Below, piece by piece: positions 24,617 through 40,333 of a stretch of 64,000 nucleotides of DNA. The notes below the pieces were generated by a model. That model saw only the letters and a program-made list of their open reading frames with translations. It did not search any database and had not been told where the DNA came from. Both the position numbers and the translations under genes were made by a program. The stretch lies in assembly GCA_028023455.1 (NCBI GenBank), contig JAQFVV010012984.1:252001-316000 (forward strand), written 5' to 3'. The first letter of the stretch is position 1. Every line of letters begins with the position of its first letter. Source of the stretch: Epiperipatus broadwayi. Its lineage: Eukaryota > Onychophora > Udeonychophora > Euonychophora > Peripatidae.

Positions 24617-25823
24617 TTACTTAATGATTATGATAGAATGACAACCTGTTAAGCTAATTGCACAGACGCTGTGAGAATGTTATTAATAAATGAATACCTT
24701 CGAACAACCACATGATATAGTATTTATATAAGAGTAAAAACAGGCTGTCATTCTATCGTAATTATAATCGCACGCAAGACGTTATAAAATAAATGCTTAT
24801 TCATGTATATGATTTAGTTTCGTTTAGAGTGGCATTTAGTAAATTCTAGAAAATTTCATTGGCGTCATTTATACAGACATTATATATAGTAATTTAAAGT
24901 GACTATTATGTAGTCACGCCTTCGTTACAACTACTTTAGATTTGCTCATATATAAACATTTGAGTCGTAAGAGTAAGAAGGATTCCTTTTTATTCTTATA
25001 TAAATACTATATCATGTGGTTGTTCGAAGGTATTCATTTATTAATAACATTCTCACAGCATCTGCGCAATTAGCTTAACAGGCTGTCATTCTATCGTAAT
25101 TATAATCGCATGCAAGACATTATAAAATAAATGCTTATTCATGTATATGATTTAGTTTCGTTTAGAGTGGCGTTTAGTAAATTCTAGAAAATTTCATTGG
25201 CGTCATTCATACAGACATTATATATAGTAATTTAAAGTGACTATTATGTAGTCATGCCTTCGTTACAACTACTTTAGATTTGCTCATATATAAACATTTG
25301 AGTCGTAAGAGTAAGAAGGATTCCTTTTTACTCTTATATAAATACTATATCATGTGGTTGTTCGAAGGTATTCATTTATTAATAACATTCTCACAGCGTC
25401 TGCGCAATTAGCTTAACAGGCTGTCATTCTATCGTAATTATAATCGCACGCAAGACGTTATAAAATAAATGCTTATTCATGTATATGATTTAGTTTCGTT
25501 TAGAATGGCATTTAGTAAATTCTAGATAATTTCATTGGTGTCATTCATACAGACATTATATATAGTAATTTAAAGTGACTATTATGTAGTCACGCCTTCG
25601 TTACAACTACTTTAGATTTGCTCATATATAAACATTTGAGTCGTAAGAGTAAGAAGGATTCCTTTTTACTCTTATATAAATACTATATCATGTGGTTGTT
25701 CGAAGGTATTCATTTATTAATAACATTCTCACAGCGTCTGCGCAATTAGCTTAACAGGCTGTCATTCTATCGTAATTATAGTCGCACGCAAGATGTTATA
25801 AAATAAATGCTTATTACTTAATG
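24617..25823 (+). mobile_element. 338-bp tandem-unit element with 5' inverted segment and target duplication
   Basis: The marker GATTTAGTTTCGTTTAGA recurs at 24811, 25149 and 25487, an exact 338-bp period. Direct units run from about 24741 to 25813 (about 3.2 units). The left 114 bp (24627-24740) are an inverted part of the same unit, joined at a short shared AACA. TTACTTAATG flanks the whole at 24617-24626 and 25814-25823, a 10-bp target-site duplication. Each unit contains a hairpin, AAGAGTAA pairing with TTACTCTT around a near-palindromic centre. There is no ORF. No ribozyme motif was found on either strand. The insertion style matches the two hammerhead-bearing families, so it is read as a multimeric-RNA retroinsertion; that reading is inference. 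Confidence 0.85.
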
Positions 25824-27240
25824 CTTGCAAAATATAATTAAATGTTTTATTTACCTGTAATTCATTGTTATTTCATTGTTATTAATGATTAGTTTTATTT
25901 TATTAGTGCTGTTTTATTTGATGGTTCATATTTTCTTTATTGATCTGATATGTATATACATCTATTAAATACTATATATCTTATCCATAATATATAAGTA
26001 AATTAAGAGAAAGAAGACAATCTTCAACAGCTAAGAATGAGTGTGATAATGCTCATTTTTATCACAAATTTTAAATCTCTATTATTATTTTATCATTATT
26101 CGACATATAATGATGAACAAGCTTTTAGATGATATGTTTTAGTTACAATTTAAAATGCATGGTAGAAGTTAAAATACATATCATGCCATATTATAGTATG
26201 ATTTATATAAGTAATCTCAATTATTATTTATTAGAGATCACAATCAGCCTTAAAAATACCCTCAAAATATGCCAATCATATCTGTGTATATATATTATGA
26301 TACAACCATAAGCATCACATTATTAAATTTTACATTTTATGATATATCTTTGAATAATATATTGTTAAACAGGCACCTACTTCAATTCCCCATATCATTT
26401 TATTCAAAGATTATGACATTTGAAACACTTGTCAGGATTAATGATCCAAACCCTATCAACAGTTACTAATATTTGTCATCAATTCTTACATTGCCCATTA
26501 CTACAATTGTCATATAGACTGTATTTTTCATTTTTAGTTCAATATCTTTTTAGTTTTGTTTTTAGCAATTTAAACAAGTTGTTTAGATCTTCTTTAGTTT
26601 CATTTGTAAGACTGATGAAATCAAAGAATCTATGAGTCTTAATAATCTTGTTAATTAATTTGAAATACATATTAGATGTTTGTAATTTGTGTTCATTTAT
26701 TTCACACCTAATTTAGAAATTAAATAGAATAATAACATGAATAATTTTGTCACATTTTGTTATCAGTGTGAAAGCATTAACTTTTGTATTTATATTTAAA
26801 TAAATATTTTATTATGTTAAAACAAAATTTTACTTATAATAACATAATTATTATAGAAACTTAACATTTTGGATTTTCAGATTATAAAATTTTGCTGTTA
26901 ATGTTTGATTATTAATACACAATATAAATAGTATAAAATAATATAATTAATAAAACTAACAAATGTACACACAAATATGAAGAGCCTTTTTTCAACGGAG
27001 ATGTACATACTTACCATGTCATAAATATGTCGTTTATTTCTTGCAGATAAGATTTTCTTTTTAGGATTTTTATTTTAAATTGTTAACCCTTAGGAAAAAC
27101 ATCAGTCCTCTAATATTGTTCTGTGAATTTTTAAGCTTACTGATTAAAGTATATAACAAGGTTGACAAATTTTTAATACTATCACAATCATGAAAGGGAA
27201 AATTTTCTCCTTCATTATTTCATTTTTAGAAGCCGGCTTT
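25824..27240. other. AT-rich stretch, nothing recognised
   Basis: Three overlapping short frames (26129-26635) have no recognisable features. Confidence 0.55.
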
Positions 27241-27304
<64 letters not shown>

Positions 27305-27332
27305 GGAGGGAGGGAGAGAGAGAGAGTGAGAG
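27241..27332. repeat. Compound microsatellite (AC)n(AT)n(AG)n
   Basis: Successive AC, AT and AG/GGGA repeats in one 92-bp block. Open frames across it are artefacts of the repeat. Confidence 0.97.
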
Positions 27333-29670
27333 AGACAAAGATTGTATCATAATACTGTTTAATATAAAATTCTAGTTTAAATAGTTTTATTTATGAATAC
27401 CATTTAGCGATTCAATATGTATACAGTATGAAACAAGTCAGACTATTTATATGTATTATTTTATATTTCATTATTATGAAACCAAAAAATTAAATTATAC
27501 ATTAATTTTTATATCTGCATATACAGAATTAAACTTAGTATTTTCAATTAATTAAAAGACATTCTAGATACATTATTTATTAGTTGTTGTTGTTTTTTTT
27601 GATGATTTTGTTTTATTGTAAAAAAGAACAAAAAAAAATCCCATTTCTTTAAAATTGTAAAATGAACTAAATTTCAAGAGTTAGAGAAAAAATAAAAAAT
27701 TATTAGTTTTAAGTACTCTGTATGCAGAATTACTGATTAAAATTTATTATTATAATAATAAACTAGTATTTTGTTTTGAATTAACCAGGCTGAATATGAG
27801 AAGGCTGTCTTTTTGAAAAACAAATTGAAAGTATTAATGAATAAAAGAAAATACTATATTTATTTGTTATTAATTTTTAGTAGTTAAGACAAAATTAACT
27901 TGGACTAAAATTTTTGAGTGTAAGAAGAGGCACATAATAACTAATTATAAATAAGATTTTGTTAATGAGAATCTGATTAGAATTTTCCATTCTATTATTT
28001 ACAAAATATAATGGAACTTGTTGTTGCTCCTGTCTGCAAAAGTATATACTCTTTGGATTATTCATCACAAGTAAAAACTTCCATGGACATGTCATCCTAG
28101 AAAAGTTCTTTATTGAAAGTAGATAACGTTAAGTTTGAAGGAATTATAATAGACTTATTAAATTAAATACTCAATATATTAGTGGTTATTAAAATTCATT
28201 CAAATCATAGAGTACTAGTTTGCATGGAAATATATTACTGAGATGGAGAAATGAATTAAAAAAAAATAGTCACAATTATAATCTTATGGATATGTACTAT
28301 TATTAATACATGGATACACTTAAATGTACAGACATATACCAATTATATGTTATATCCTATATAAGAAAAAAGAGTTTATATAATTTATTTAGAATATTAA
28401 AATCCATTTTGACCAATAAAAATGGAGTGTTGAGTCAAAATGGACTGGAAAAAACAAAAGATATCTTGATGAGGTTCTTATTGTAGTAATAAATCTCTTT
28501 TTTGTGACATTGAATGCACTGAGTTTTGAGGATCTAAGATTTAGACAGCCTAAATATTATCTTAAAGTATACTTGCTGTTGTTCTTGTATTGCAGAAAAT
28601 TCATTTACAATATTGTGTTTTACAAAAATAAGTGTTTCTTAGGACAACATAATAATGTGCTGCATATTCTTCTTATAACTACAAAGTTAAGAAGAAAAAC
28701 TAGTTTTTCAAGTAAGAGTAACATTTGATCAAGAAAATCCTTAGTATATATTTTGAAGTTTATACATTTGGATGTGTAGCAGACAATCATGAATGTTGAG
28801 TCACATTTTGTTCTTAATATTAATGAATATGATTGTTTATTAATTAGTAGGTAAGAAATCCTGAGCACACTAATTGATTATTATAATGCTTAATTAAATG
28901 ATTAACTGATGTTTTATTTAAAAAATGTACAGATTAGAAAAAAAGTTTAAGTCATCTGAGATAATTGCTGGTTACACTTTTTCAGTAAATTATTTGTATA
29001 TATCAGTCTCACTAATTAACTTTTTATTAGTATGCAAATTGAATCCCCCTCCCCATATTAAAATTAATTTTTGCATATTTTTTGCATGACATTATGATAT
29101 AACTAAATACAAGCTGGAATACAATGAGTGATTTAATATAATTATAATTAGACATTGATCAAATTATAAAATCAATAATTAATATTATTGAATAATTACA
29201 TAATGAAATAGTAAGATGATATTGAATTGTTTTTTGTATCATTGGAAATCTTTTAAATCATAAATAATGATAAGAAGACTACTGTTTAAGGTGTCTAAAA
29301 AAATCAGATGTAAATATTATGGAGGAGGATAATAGATATATGGCAATGCATGACTAGTAGAAAATGAATAATTATTTAGCAATAGTCATTGGATTGCTTA
29401 TTCGTTACATTTTTTGAGAACTATTCCAACTGACAACTGAAATCACTCTAGATAATATACAGCAAAGAGTGGACATATCTGCTATTTCATAATGGCTAAT
29501 ATACATTAAATCTATCAGTCATTGAAAAAAATGTATAGATCACACATATATTTTCTTATAGAATAAAGAACTTGATATAAAACTAAAAGAAAAAAAGGAT
29601 AAATATTGCGTCAATTGTTTTATCATATTTAATTAAAACCATTATAATTAGTCATTTGTTAATATTTAGG
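27333..29670. other. AT-rich stretch, nothing recognised
   Basis: Short frames of chance length on both strands near 28500-28870. Confidence 0.55.
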
Positions 29671-29730
29671 CAGGGATGGGCAAATTTTTTTAAGTGGTGG
29701 CGCCAAGTACTGATATTAATGAACGCCATA
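29671..29730 (+). mobile_element. Possible single hAT-type terminus
   Basis: CAGGGATGGGCAAATTTTTT followed by GGTGGCGCCAA resembles the terminal inverted repeat of hAT DNA transposons, which often begin CAGGGNTGGGCAAA. I found no complementary right end, no 8-bp duplication and no transposase, so at most this is one end of a deleted copy. Confidence 0.3.
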
Positions 29731-31330
<1,600 letters not shown>

Positions 31331-32887
31331 GCTAAACCAAACAGACCGACATCAATTTGTCATGGTAATTAATAAAACTTATATGTAAACATTTAGATTT
31401 CCGAATTACTTTATTCCCAGAAACACAATTATAATTCTAAATATTTATTATTTAAACATAAAAAGAATATTTCTTTACTTAAGTTTATTGTGGCAGTTGC
31501 TCTAGCCTCAAAATATATTTCATATATACTTTACCATTGGACAAAATTGAATAGGCCAAAGTCCTTTCACTACAATTAATAAAATTTATATGTGAATAAA
31601 AATGTTTAGATTTCCCAATCATTTTTATTTAAATATCTTAATTTACATAGAAAGTAATAATTTGTTTATAAATAAAATTTATTTTAAAAATATTGCTTCA
31701 TAATTACAGTATTTCTGTATATGATGAAATTATGTTTATCAATAATGTTTTACAAGTTTTAAATGTTTTGTTTATTTGAGAGTATTTGTAGAGTATCTAC
31801 CCTAAAAATATTAGATCTGGATTGGATACTGTATTGTGCTAACAATTTCTTAATCGTGTTATATTTCCCTTTATTTTTGTTTATTACTGTCCTGTATTAT
31901 CTTTCTACAAGCTTTGCTAAATATCTTTTCCTAATATTAATAAATCTAAGCAAAACAAAATATTTAATTCTTAACAAGTTTCATAAAATAACCTATAAAT
32001 AAACAAGATAAAGTGCAAGGGTTTTTAATGGATTCTAAAAATTTATTAAAAAACAATCTAAGTAAAAAAAATTTGAATTTTTTTGTGGTTAAATACCTAA
32101 TTGTCAAACTCCATAATAAAGTGTATATATATATATAATATGACTTGTTTATTAGTAAGTGTTAAAAAATAAAATTATATAGGAGGTAAATACATTCTAT
32201 TGAATGAAAATATGTGAACTTTTTTAATAGAAAATGTAAACAAGTTTTCTGTGAATTAAAAATAACAAAGGACCTTTAAAACAAAGAACATTTTAACAAG
32301 AATGTACAGATGGGATGTAAGAGTTTTATCAGTTGTGTTAATTAAAATTGACCTACATTGGCTGGTTATAATGAAATATTAAAGTTATATGATCAATAAA
32401 CAATATATAAAAATTTAAAATATCAGATTGTATGTCTAATAAATTATAGTTATTAATAGTGGACAACATCATATACAAAATTAAATAATGGTGTAAATAT
32501 TTTATCATTGAAGGAATATAATTTTGATAATGAAAAATGTGAATAAGTTTATGCATGAGAAATTTTTAATAGGTTTTCAAACAAACAAGGAATAAATTTT
32601 AATAAATTACTGACCAGCAAGCATGAATGGAGCTTAAAAGTGAAGCATTCCAAAAAATCATATTCTGGATGTACATACCATTTGGTAAGTAACTTAATAT
32701 TATTTAATTACTTATATAATATCAGAGCTCTCCTGAGAATACGAGGGAAGCAGTGGAATGGAGAGGAGCAGTGAAAATTTGTCTTATTTGCAGATATTTT
32801 CTATCTCTACTAGCATTTTCATAGGATTGTCCAAAATATAATATAAAAACTTTAAAAAAAAACATTTCAAATTTACTAAATAAATAT
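31331..32887. other. AT-rich stretch, nothing recognised
   Basis: The 79-codon frame at 31763-32002 and others are hydrophobic chance frames. Confidence 0.55.
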
Positions 32888-33060
32888 TTAAGTAACTATA
32901 GATTTGAACTTAGGATTTTTCAGTCTATATTTGTTCTCTTCTCCATCTCAAACAAACAACACGCATGCCACATATATTATATGTGTCGGCTATGTGAGAT
33001 GAAGTAGATGATGAATATAGACTGAAAAATCCTACGTTCAAATCCATCTTGTTACTTATA
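32888..33060. repeat. Foldback repeat with about 63-bp arms
   Basis: The left arm 32888-32950 and right arm 32996-33060 are complementary, sharing AGGATTTTTCAGTCTATATT exactly. A smaller palindrome CACATATATTATATGTG sits in the loop. CGTTCAAATCC in the right arm resembles a tRNA B box but no tRNA fold is apparent. Confidence 0.8.
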
Positions 33061-34119
33061 TAGAAAACATTCAATAACTAAAAATGAATGGATCAATTAA
33101 ATATATATTTTTGTTTTAAGGTACTAATTAATTATTCTTTCAAAAAGTATTATCTTAAACGTTAAGATGTTTTATTTTAGAAAGTGTTTTATATTCCGTA
33201 TTTATTTTATAAAAATCAATGAATAAACAATATAGCATTTACCTATTTATCAAACACGTTAAATGACTAAAGCTATATCTTTAAGTTTTTTTACGAAAGC
33301 GCTGGAAAAAATGTTTTTTTAACTTACAAATTTCACTTTATAAAATTGGGAGGAGGGATGGTTGCGTTAAAATTTATCTTACACAAAAGCGGTTCTTAGT
33401 CACGCGAGACTGACTTATTATTAATAATAAGTCGAATAATTACAAAAAAAAAAAAAACAATCTCTAAACTCTGGTTAAGGAATTTAATCTTTTACATTGA
33501 CAAAACTTTGTAATGATATTTTCTTTGAATTTATTGCCTTCTAAAATTGTACTTCTATTTATATATTTAATTTCACAGATCTTTTTCTCATCAAATTTTT
33601 AATAAAATATTATAATGTTTTTTATTCATTTCATTTTCAGCATTATTGTGCAAAAATGTTCCTGTTTTTTTTTTTTTTTACTTTAAAAAAAAATATCTTG
33701 AAAAATCATTCATCGAAATGGAGAATAAATAATTGATCAACACTTTTTGTTAAATTAGATGAATCTCTGATAATATCAATAACCTCTCTGAAAAAAATCG
33801 TCCTTATTACAACATCTTCTATTTTGTTGATTATTTTTATTATTTCATCAATAAAGTCATGAGTTTTTTTTTTTTATTTATTCTAAATTAATGGACAAGA
33901 TTTTATTTTCTGCTATTGGATATTTCTCTCACTTTTTTATTTAATTAGTAGATAGCTTGAATATTTTTTAGAAAATGTAGTACTGTCTGTCAAATCAAAA
34001 GCATGTGAAACAATTATCATAATGGCAGATGGTATCTACTAAACTGGTTTATCACAATAAATACATTTTATTTCGCATGAAATATCAAGTGCAATGTAAA
34101 TAAGATTAACTAAGCATTA
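33061..34119. other. AT-rich stretch with one 22-bp perfect palindrome
   Basis: A perfect 22-bp palindrome lies at 33412-33433, with half-site GACTTATTATT. Nothing else could be supported. Confidence 0.6.

Positions 34120-34162
<43 letters not shown>
34120..34162. repeat. (TA)n microsatellite
   Basis: Uninterrupted TA alternation of 43 bp. Confidence 0.97.
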
Positions 34163-34166
<4 letters not shown>

Positions 34167-37100
34167 ATCCAAGAAAAGAAAAGCCAGTTGCAACTTCAGT
34201 TGATATGCTGTGTGGTCAATAATGCCAAGAAGTGCGACTATCCCTAACTTAACTTGCAATTCACACTACATACAAGTTTGTATATATTTCCACATAAGGT
34301 AAAACTATTTTATACTTTGATAATAGATTCACATTCAATAAAATAATAAATATTTTTCTCAGAGTTATTCAATAATATGTGTAATCTTAGTCTTATTCTA
34401 TTTTATTAATAAAAATCTTTGTAAATATATAGTTTTTTATTATAAAAATTAATTAAGAGTAACTCAATCTGTATTTTAAAAGTAAGACTAGCAATTTTAA
34501 ATACTAAATTGATTTATGATTTATTTCAGGTTTTTATAAATTAAGAAAATAAAAGCATAGATATAAAGTGTGTTTATGCATTTTAGAATAGGGTAATGTA
34601 AAAGGGATTTTATATGCATTATCTTACATTATACCTCTGTATTACAGATAGCATCAATGTAATAATTATGTGTTTAATCCAAATAGATTTTATGTGTAAT
34701 CTCATATATGACCTTATTTATTTTGCAAATATGCAGTGATGATATTTCTTTAATAAAGACAAAAGAAAGAGAAATTTTAAAAATTAACAATTTCTTTATT
34801 GTATAATATAAAATAAACGATAAAAAAAGTAATAACAATAAGAGAATTATATAAAATGTTTAATAAATATTAATACTTGTTTTCCTTAAAATTAATTTGA
34901 ACTTGGGATATGAAAGTATACTAACAGATAGAGTTGTGATGACACTAACATTAAATACCAATAGGTAGTTTATTAATTCAAAAAAATAAGCTTTCATTTA
35001 AATACTGAAGAATAATCATCATCATAACCATCAATGATATTTTTTTTATGTGGTCCATAGTTTGTTTCATTAGCGATATAACAATAAATCAACCTCAATA
35101 ATTCTGGAAAAGTTTTTACTTTTTTAATAAAAGTAAATGCAATTATTGCTTAGCATACCTAAATGATATTTATCATATTAGGATTCTTTATTTCACCTCA
35201 AGATCTTTTACTCAATTCATTTGTAGGCTTAAACATTAGGAGTGCTACTCTACTAACAAAAATATAACTAGATCATTAGAAAGCCTGGATATGTACTATA
35301 TACCTATTAAAATATTAATACCAACATATAAGAATGATGCATAAAATATTAATTAGAGATCATTCATCTAAATAAGGATGATTAACTTCATTTAAATGTA
35401 AGATTGAAAGCTAAAGATCCAAAACACATATAATAATTGCAATATAGCACACTTTTATTTAAGTTTAATAATTACTTACATTTATCCAAGCTAAACCTAA
35501 GGTGAATTCCCATTGAATCCCATTCAGCTTCAACAATAATAATATTAAACAAAAATATTACATGTACATGAGCACAATAATATCTGAGAAAACGTTATTA
35601 CATTTATAATAAGTATAATGTTAACTAAAAAAAAAAAGCAATTATGGGAAAGTGTGTTCAATAATCCGGTTTATTGCACAAATAATTTCATTTTTGTAAA
35701 ATAATCCTATTTAGACACATTCCATTTATCATACTTATTGATTCAAGGTAAGTAACATTCAACATATTAATCCATTTTAAGAATATTTTTTATGTGATCA
35801 TTTATCATATTTAATATATGCTTAAAAATCCAAAATTCAGGAGTGGCATTTAAATATTTAGCTTCATAAGCCATTATCCATTGAATGTCATTTAATATTG
35901 AGCAATGATGAATTCATAATGCATTTCTTTAAGCATTGGATACAAATAAATAGTTTGTTACACACAGTAATTCAATTTATTTGAACAGATATTATAATTT
36001 TATCCAAAGGATTAGAATTCATTACTTCTTTAATTTAAGATATATAATTAATCTATTTATTTATAGTCTTTAACCATGATACCAGTAATTGTGATCATAT
36101 CTTTAATAATACAAATAGTTTCTCATCCATAATTAAGGGATTTTCATTATTTTTTGAATCAAAGTTTATTTATCTAAGGAACAAGTTTGTAAAGGCATAT
36201 TTAAGTTTAAATATTATTGTTTAAAGTTTTTCTTTACATAATTAAATAGTAGATAAATTTATACTATTGAGACATAATATTGACAATTTCTTGAAACAAA
36301 AAGAAGCAATTATTTTACAATATTATAACATAAATTTCAGATATTATAATTTTACAAATATATCTGATATTTAATATTATTTCCAATTGAAGATGTGAAG
36401 TGATTTAAGTTGAAGTTATGAGACAGCCTTGTATAAGTCAATTTATCAATTTTCCTGTTATAAATGATATTTTTTAAAATAAAAAATTAATTAATTAATT
36501 AATTATGGTTATCTTTTTCTCAGTACAATGTGAAGAATTCATTTTAACAAGCATAATCAAATATCTAGATGTTTGGTCTAGTCAATGGATGTAGTTGGCA
36601 CACAAATTGTTTGGATTTTCAAACTTCAGCTTTTTACACATTATGACATGATGTCTGGCTTACAAAATATTCTCCATAATGAATTGGAATTTTTTTGGTT
36701 CATCTAGAAAATATTGGAAGAGATCATAATGGTTATTGCTGTGAAATATTAGAGTTAATTTTTTTTTAATCAACATGATAAAACTTTAGGACTATTTTAA
36801 AAAAATAATTTCAATCTTTTACAATCAATTCTCTTTCATTTCCAGGGTTTTAAAATAATTCTACAAGCATTTATTTAAAATAAATAAGTCATAAAACTTA
36901 ATAGTTCTCAAATATTTATTTATTCAATTAAATTTAAATTAATCCTCCTGTCTGACAGATTTTTTTGTTTTCAATAGGTTTAAGCTTTCAATTTTTACTT
37001 CAATATTAAACCATTATTATTTATCAGTATATAATAAATTTGACTTCATTTTATAGATATTTTTGCTTAGAAATTACATAAATTTAAAATAATTATATTT

Positions 37101-37962
37101 AATTTTCAGAATTCTTTTAAAAATTAGATTTCAATCAAACCAGACTGCCACATCAGCAATTTTCAGGTGGAACAGATTCAATTTGAAAAATAAATAAAAT
37201 CATTTTTGTTTGATGTTTGTTTTGAAAATCTGAACAAATTATTTTTAATATTTAAAAAATCTATCAATTATGCTATAAAAGTTTGAATTTTTTTCATAAT
37301 TTTGATGATATTGCTAGTGTTATAACAGACTGTTTAGTTATGACATTTCTAGACAGTTTTTTTCTCATGACAATAATCTCTATGGTAACATTTCACAGAA
37401 TAATATATTTTTTACATTTAAAAATAAAATATTTCTGTAAAAAATAAAATATGTAATTATATATATATATGATTTCTAATAATTATTACACAATTATCAT
37501 ACAAAAATAATCATAAACTTTCCAAAAATTGAAGTTTTTATCCTATCATAATATTTTCTCAAAATAATCTCACAAAGTTTGAGATCACAAAATGTACAAT
37601 GACTAGCCTTCAACATGTGGTCCCAGAAAATATACATTTCTGCTTATTTGATTATCCTGATGTCTTTTTGATTTTTTTTTAATTTAAAATATTAAAAAAA
37701 TAAATAGAAATTAATTTTAAAGCTGGAAAAAAATGTTAGCAAATTTTTTTAAGTAGAGGGTAAAAAACAAATTTAATTTTTAGATTTCTCAGATGGTCTG
37801 TCACTTGAATAAATTGGTTATTTAACCTTTTGATGAATATCATTGACTAAATATTCAAACAAATTAAATAATCTTTGGTAAATAAAATTCCAAACTCATA
37901 AGATTCCACACACACACACATACACAAAATATAAAAATGTAAAAACTGTTTATTCTGTACAT
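34163..37962. other. AT-rich stretch, nothing recognised
   Basis: Includes a (TTAA)n run at about 36486-36506. No open frame of 60 or more codons occurs across this stretch. Confidence 0.6.
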
Positions 37963-38085
37963 AAAAATGTAATGTGTCTTGAATTGGTGGTTGGGAGGTC
38001 AGTGTGACTGCCTTGCACTTGCAGGCAGTTGCCTGGGTTGTGGGTTCGCGTCCCCGCTGATGCTATAACACTTAAAAAATGTAAT
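37963..38085 (+). mobile_element. tRNA-derived SINE with 11-bp target-site duplication
   Basis: A GC-richer body (37974-38074) carries a good polymerase III B box GGTTCGCGTCC at 38043-38053. A stem-loop TGCCT/AGGCA lies in the anticodon-arm position, with a degenerate A box upstream. AAAAATGTAAT flanks it at 37963-37973 and 38075-38085, an 11-bp duplication. The tRNA of origin is unclear; a loop containing CTTGCAC could suggest Ala. It is unrelated to the tRNA-Gly SINEs at 22.7 and 62.0 kb. No functional cloverleaf can be drawn. Confidence 0.7.
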
Positions 38086-38456
38086 CTAAATATAATTGCT
38101 TTACCTCAAATTATTTTAGTGTGAAAATGTTAAATTTATATTTCCATTATTTATTTATATAAAATTACTTGTTTTTTTATGTGTGAGCAACTGTTTATGC
38201 CATTTATTATCTTTGTTTCTTAACAAGAATAATGACAAAATATATACTACAAGCATCAATAATAAAATCTGCACTGAAAGCCATTCGAAAATATTATTTC
38301 ATAAGCATTAGTTTGGGATATTATTAAACATAATATCGATTATATTCTATGCTATATAACCAATGACATCTATGAATATATTTGCTTAACTCTAAAAATT
38401 AAAGTCAATTAAATTTTTACAGCTTTTTAAATTATAATAACCAATTTACAGTGATA
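38086..38456. other. AT-rich stretch, nothing recognised
   Basis: No supported feature. Confidence 0.6.
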
Positions 38457-38805
38457 TTGTAAGATTACAATAAACAATAAAAATAATAAATATAATAATC
38501 AACTATTATAGACAGTATTTTAATCTGCATAAGTACTTTTGGTTAATTCTGTAGCCTTCCTTAACTGCAACTAAATTAAAAAAAAAACATAATGGAAGCA
38601 AACATCATCAACTCAAATCCCATTAATCATGAATTTTAATGTTAGCAACTTGAGGTGATTATGTTTGCTTCCATTATGTGTTTTGAATTTAACAGAAGTT
38701 AAGGAGATTTAAGGAATTAACTAAAATACTTCTGCAGATGGAAAGACTCTATATAATAGTTACTTACCATTATATTTACTATGTTTATTGTTATTACAAT
38801 AGTTT
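38457..38805. repeat. Foldback repeat with about 155-bp diverged arms
   Basis: The left arm (about 38457-38613) and right arm (about 38650-38805) are complementary with mismatches. The inner ends share GAAGCAAACAT and the outer ends share AACTATTATA. A partial single copy of the same sequence, in the orientation of the right arm, lies at 45494-45575. Confidence 0.8.
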
Positions 38806-40333
38806 TTAATTAATGAGCATTTTATTTGTATTTTATTTGTATTAAATATATAATATAGTTTTTTATATTTTTTTAAATTAACTTAAATAAAAATAACTAT
38901 TTTTCTAAGTCTTACTACTTTAAACTATATGAAATCTTATTTATATATTTTAAATTATATTATTAAAATATGTGTTAAAATGTATTTAAATGTCAATTGC
39001 TAAAATAATAAATAATTCATTTGAGAGCTACTTAAAGTTATAGTTTGTTAAATTAAATAAAAATAGTTTGAAATATATTTTGATTAAATTTTAATAAAGA
39101 AAGTTTTTATCTTTTTAAAAAGACATTATTAAGGTAATAATTATTAGTTTGTAATAAATTCCCTTAATTTTATTTACATCCTGGTATATCTGGTGTGTGT
39201 ATGTGCATATGGGTGTTTTTAAAAGAAGTCGAAAAAAATGCTTAAAATTGTTAATTATTTTAAGGTCATATATTTCATTATATAGGTGTTATCTTGATAC
39301 AAAGGTGATTTACCCATAATTTTTGAGGACTTTTAAATAAAGTAAAAGATAATTGTTTTAAATAAAGTAAATAATTATGGTTAGTAATTAAATGGAGTTA
39401 TTTTTTTTTATTTGATTTAATTAAATCTAGATGGACTTCAAACTTAAATTTCTTTTTAAATGGCGTGATTAGAGAAAGGTTAAGGTCATCTCAGTTAATG
39501 TAAAACCCTGCCCCAATGTTAATTGTCAATTTATTAATTAAAATCACATGATAAACTTTACTATGATTGAAACAAGTACACACACATTTAAAAGGAAAAC
39601 AATGTGAAATAAATTATTACTCTAACTTTAACTTCAACTCTAATTCTAATTTTATTTCTGAAGAAATCAACTTTAATTAAATATTTTTTTTTATTTTAAT
39701 AATGCATTGTAAACCATAATATCATTTAAGCAATTTACACTTCATGCTATGCATGCTTTTCCACCTATGGACCATGTCTTTTATGTGAAAAGTACTACAA
39801 GATTTTCTGTTATGAACAACTTCAAAGCATTGTAAATGAAAAGAAATATTATAATAGAATGATATGCTAAAGAATCATTACATATGTTGTTTATTGTTCT
39901 ATAAACTTTTAATTAATTCTAGATTTTATTTTAAAACCAGTTCATTAACATTTCATTTCACAATTTTAGAAGTTATACAGATTAATTATAAAGACTAATG
40001 TTATTATTATGCTCTAATCATATGAAATATTTTAAAAGATTTTATTTATTGCAGACAATTGTAATAGTTTTAATTATGAATTAGTAAACATTTTAATATA
40101 TAGAATTGTCTTTAAATTTATAATAGTTTAAATTTACTAAAGTAAATGCTAAGATAAAATTATTTTAAAAGTGCCATAAGATAGAAAAACGAAATTAAGT
40201 CCATTCATTTTAAAAGTCATGACAATATTATTTATTTTTATTTTACTGCCTTAATTAAGATGTTATATAATTATGTTTCATACAATGCAAGTAAATATTA
40301 TTTTGGAGTTATATTAATTTATCTAATTAAAGT
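38806..40333. other. AT-rich stretch, nothing recognised
   Basis: No supported feature. Confidence 0.6.

Noticed and set aside
24840-24885. CTGTATGA followed by GAAAT on the minus strand of the 338-bp unit, as a possible hammerhead
   Set aside because: The core has an inserted base, stem II would be only two pairs, and no stem III palindrome or stem I pairing follows.
33000-33056. CGTTCAAATCC as the B box of a tRNA-derived element
   Set aside because: No A box at a suitable distance and no cloverleaf; the sequence is explained by the foldback.
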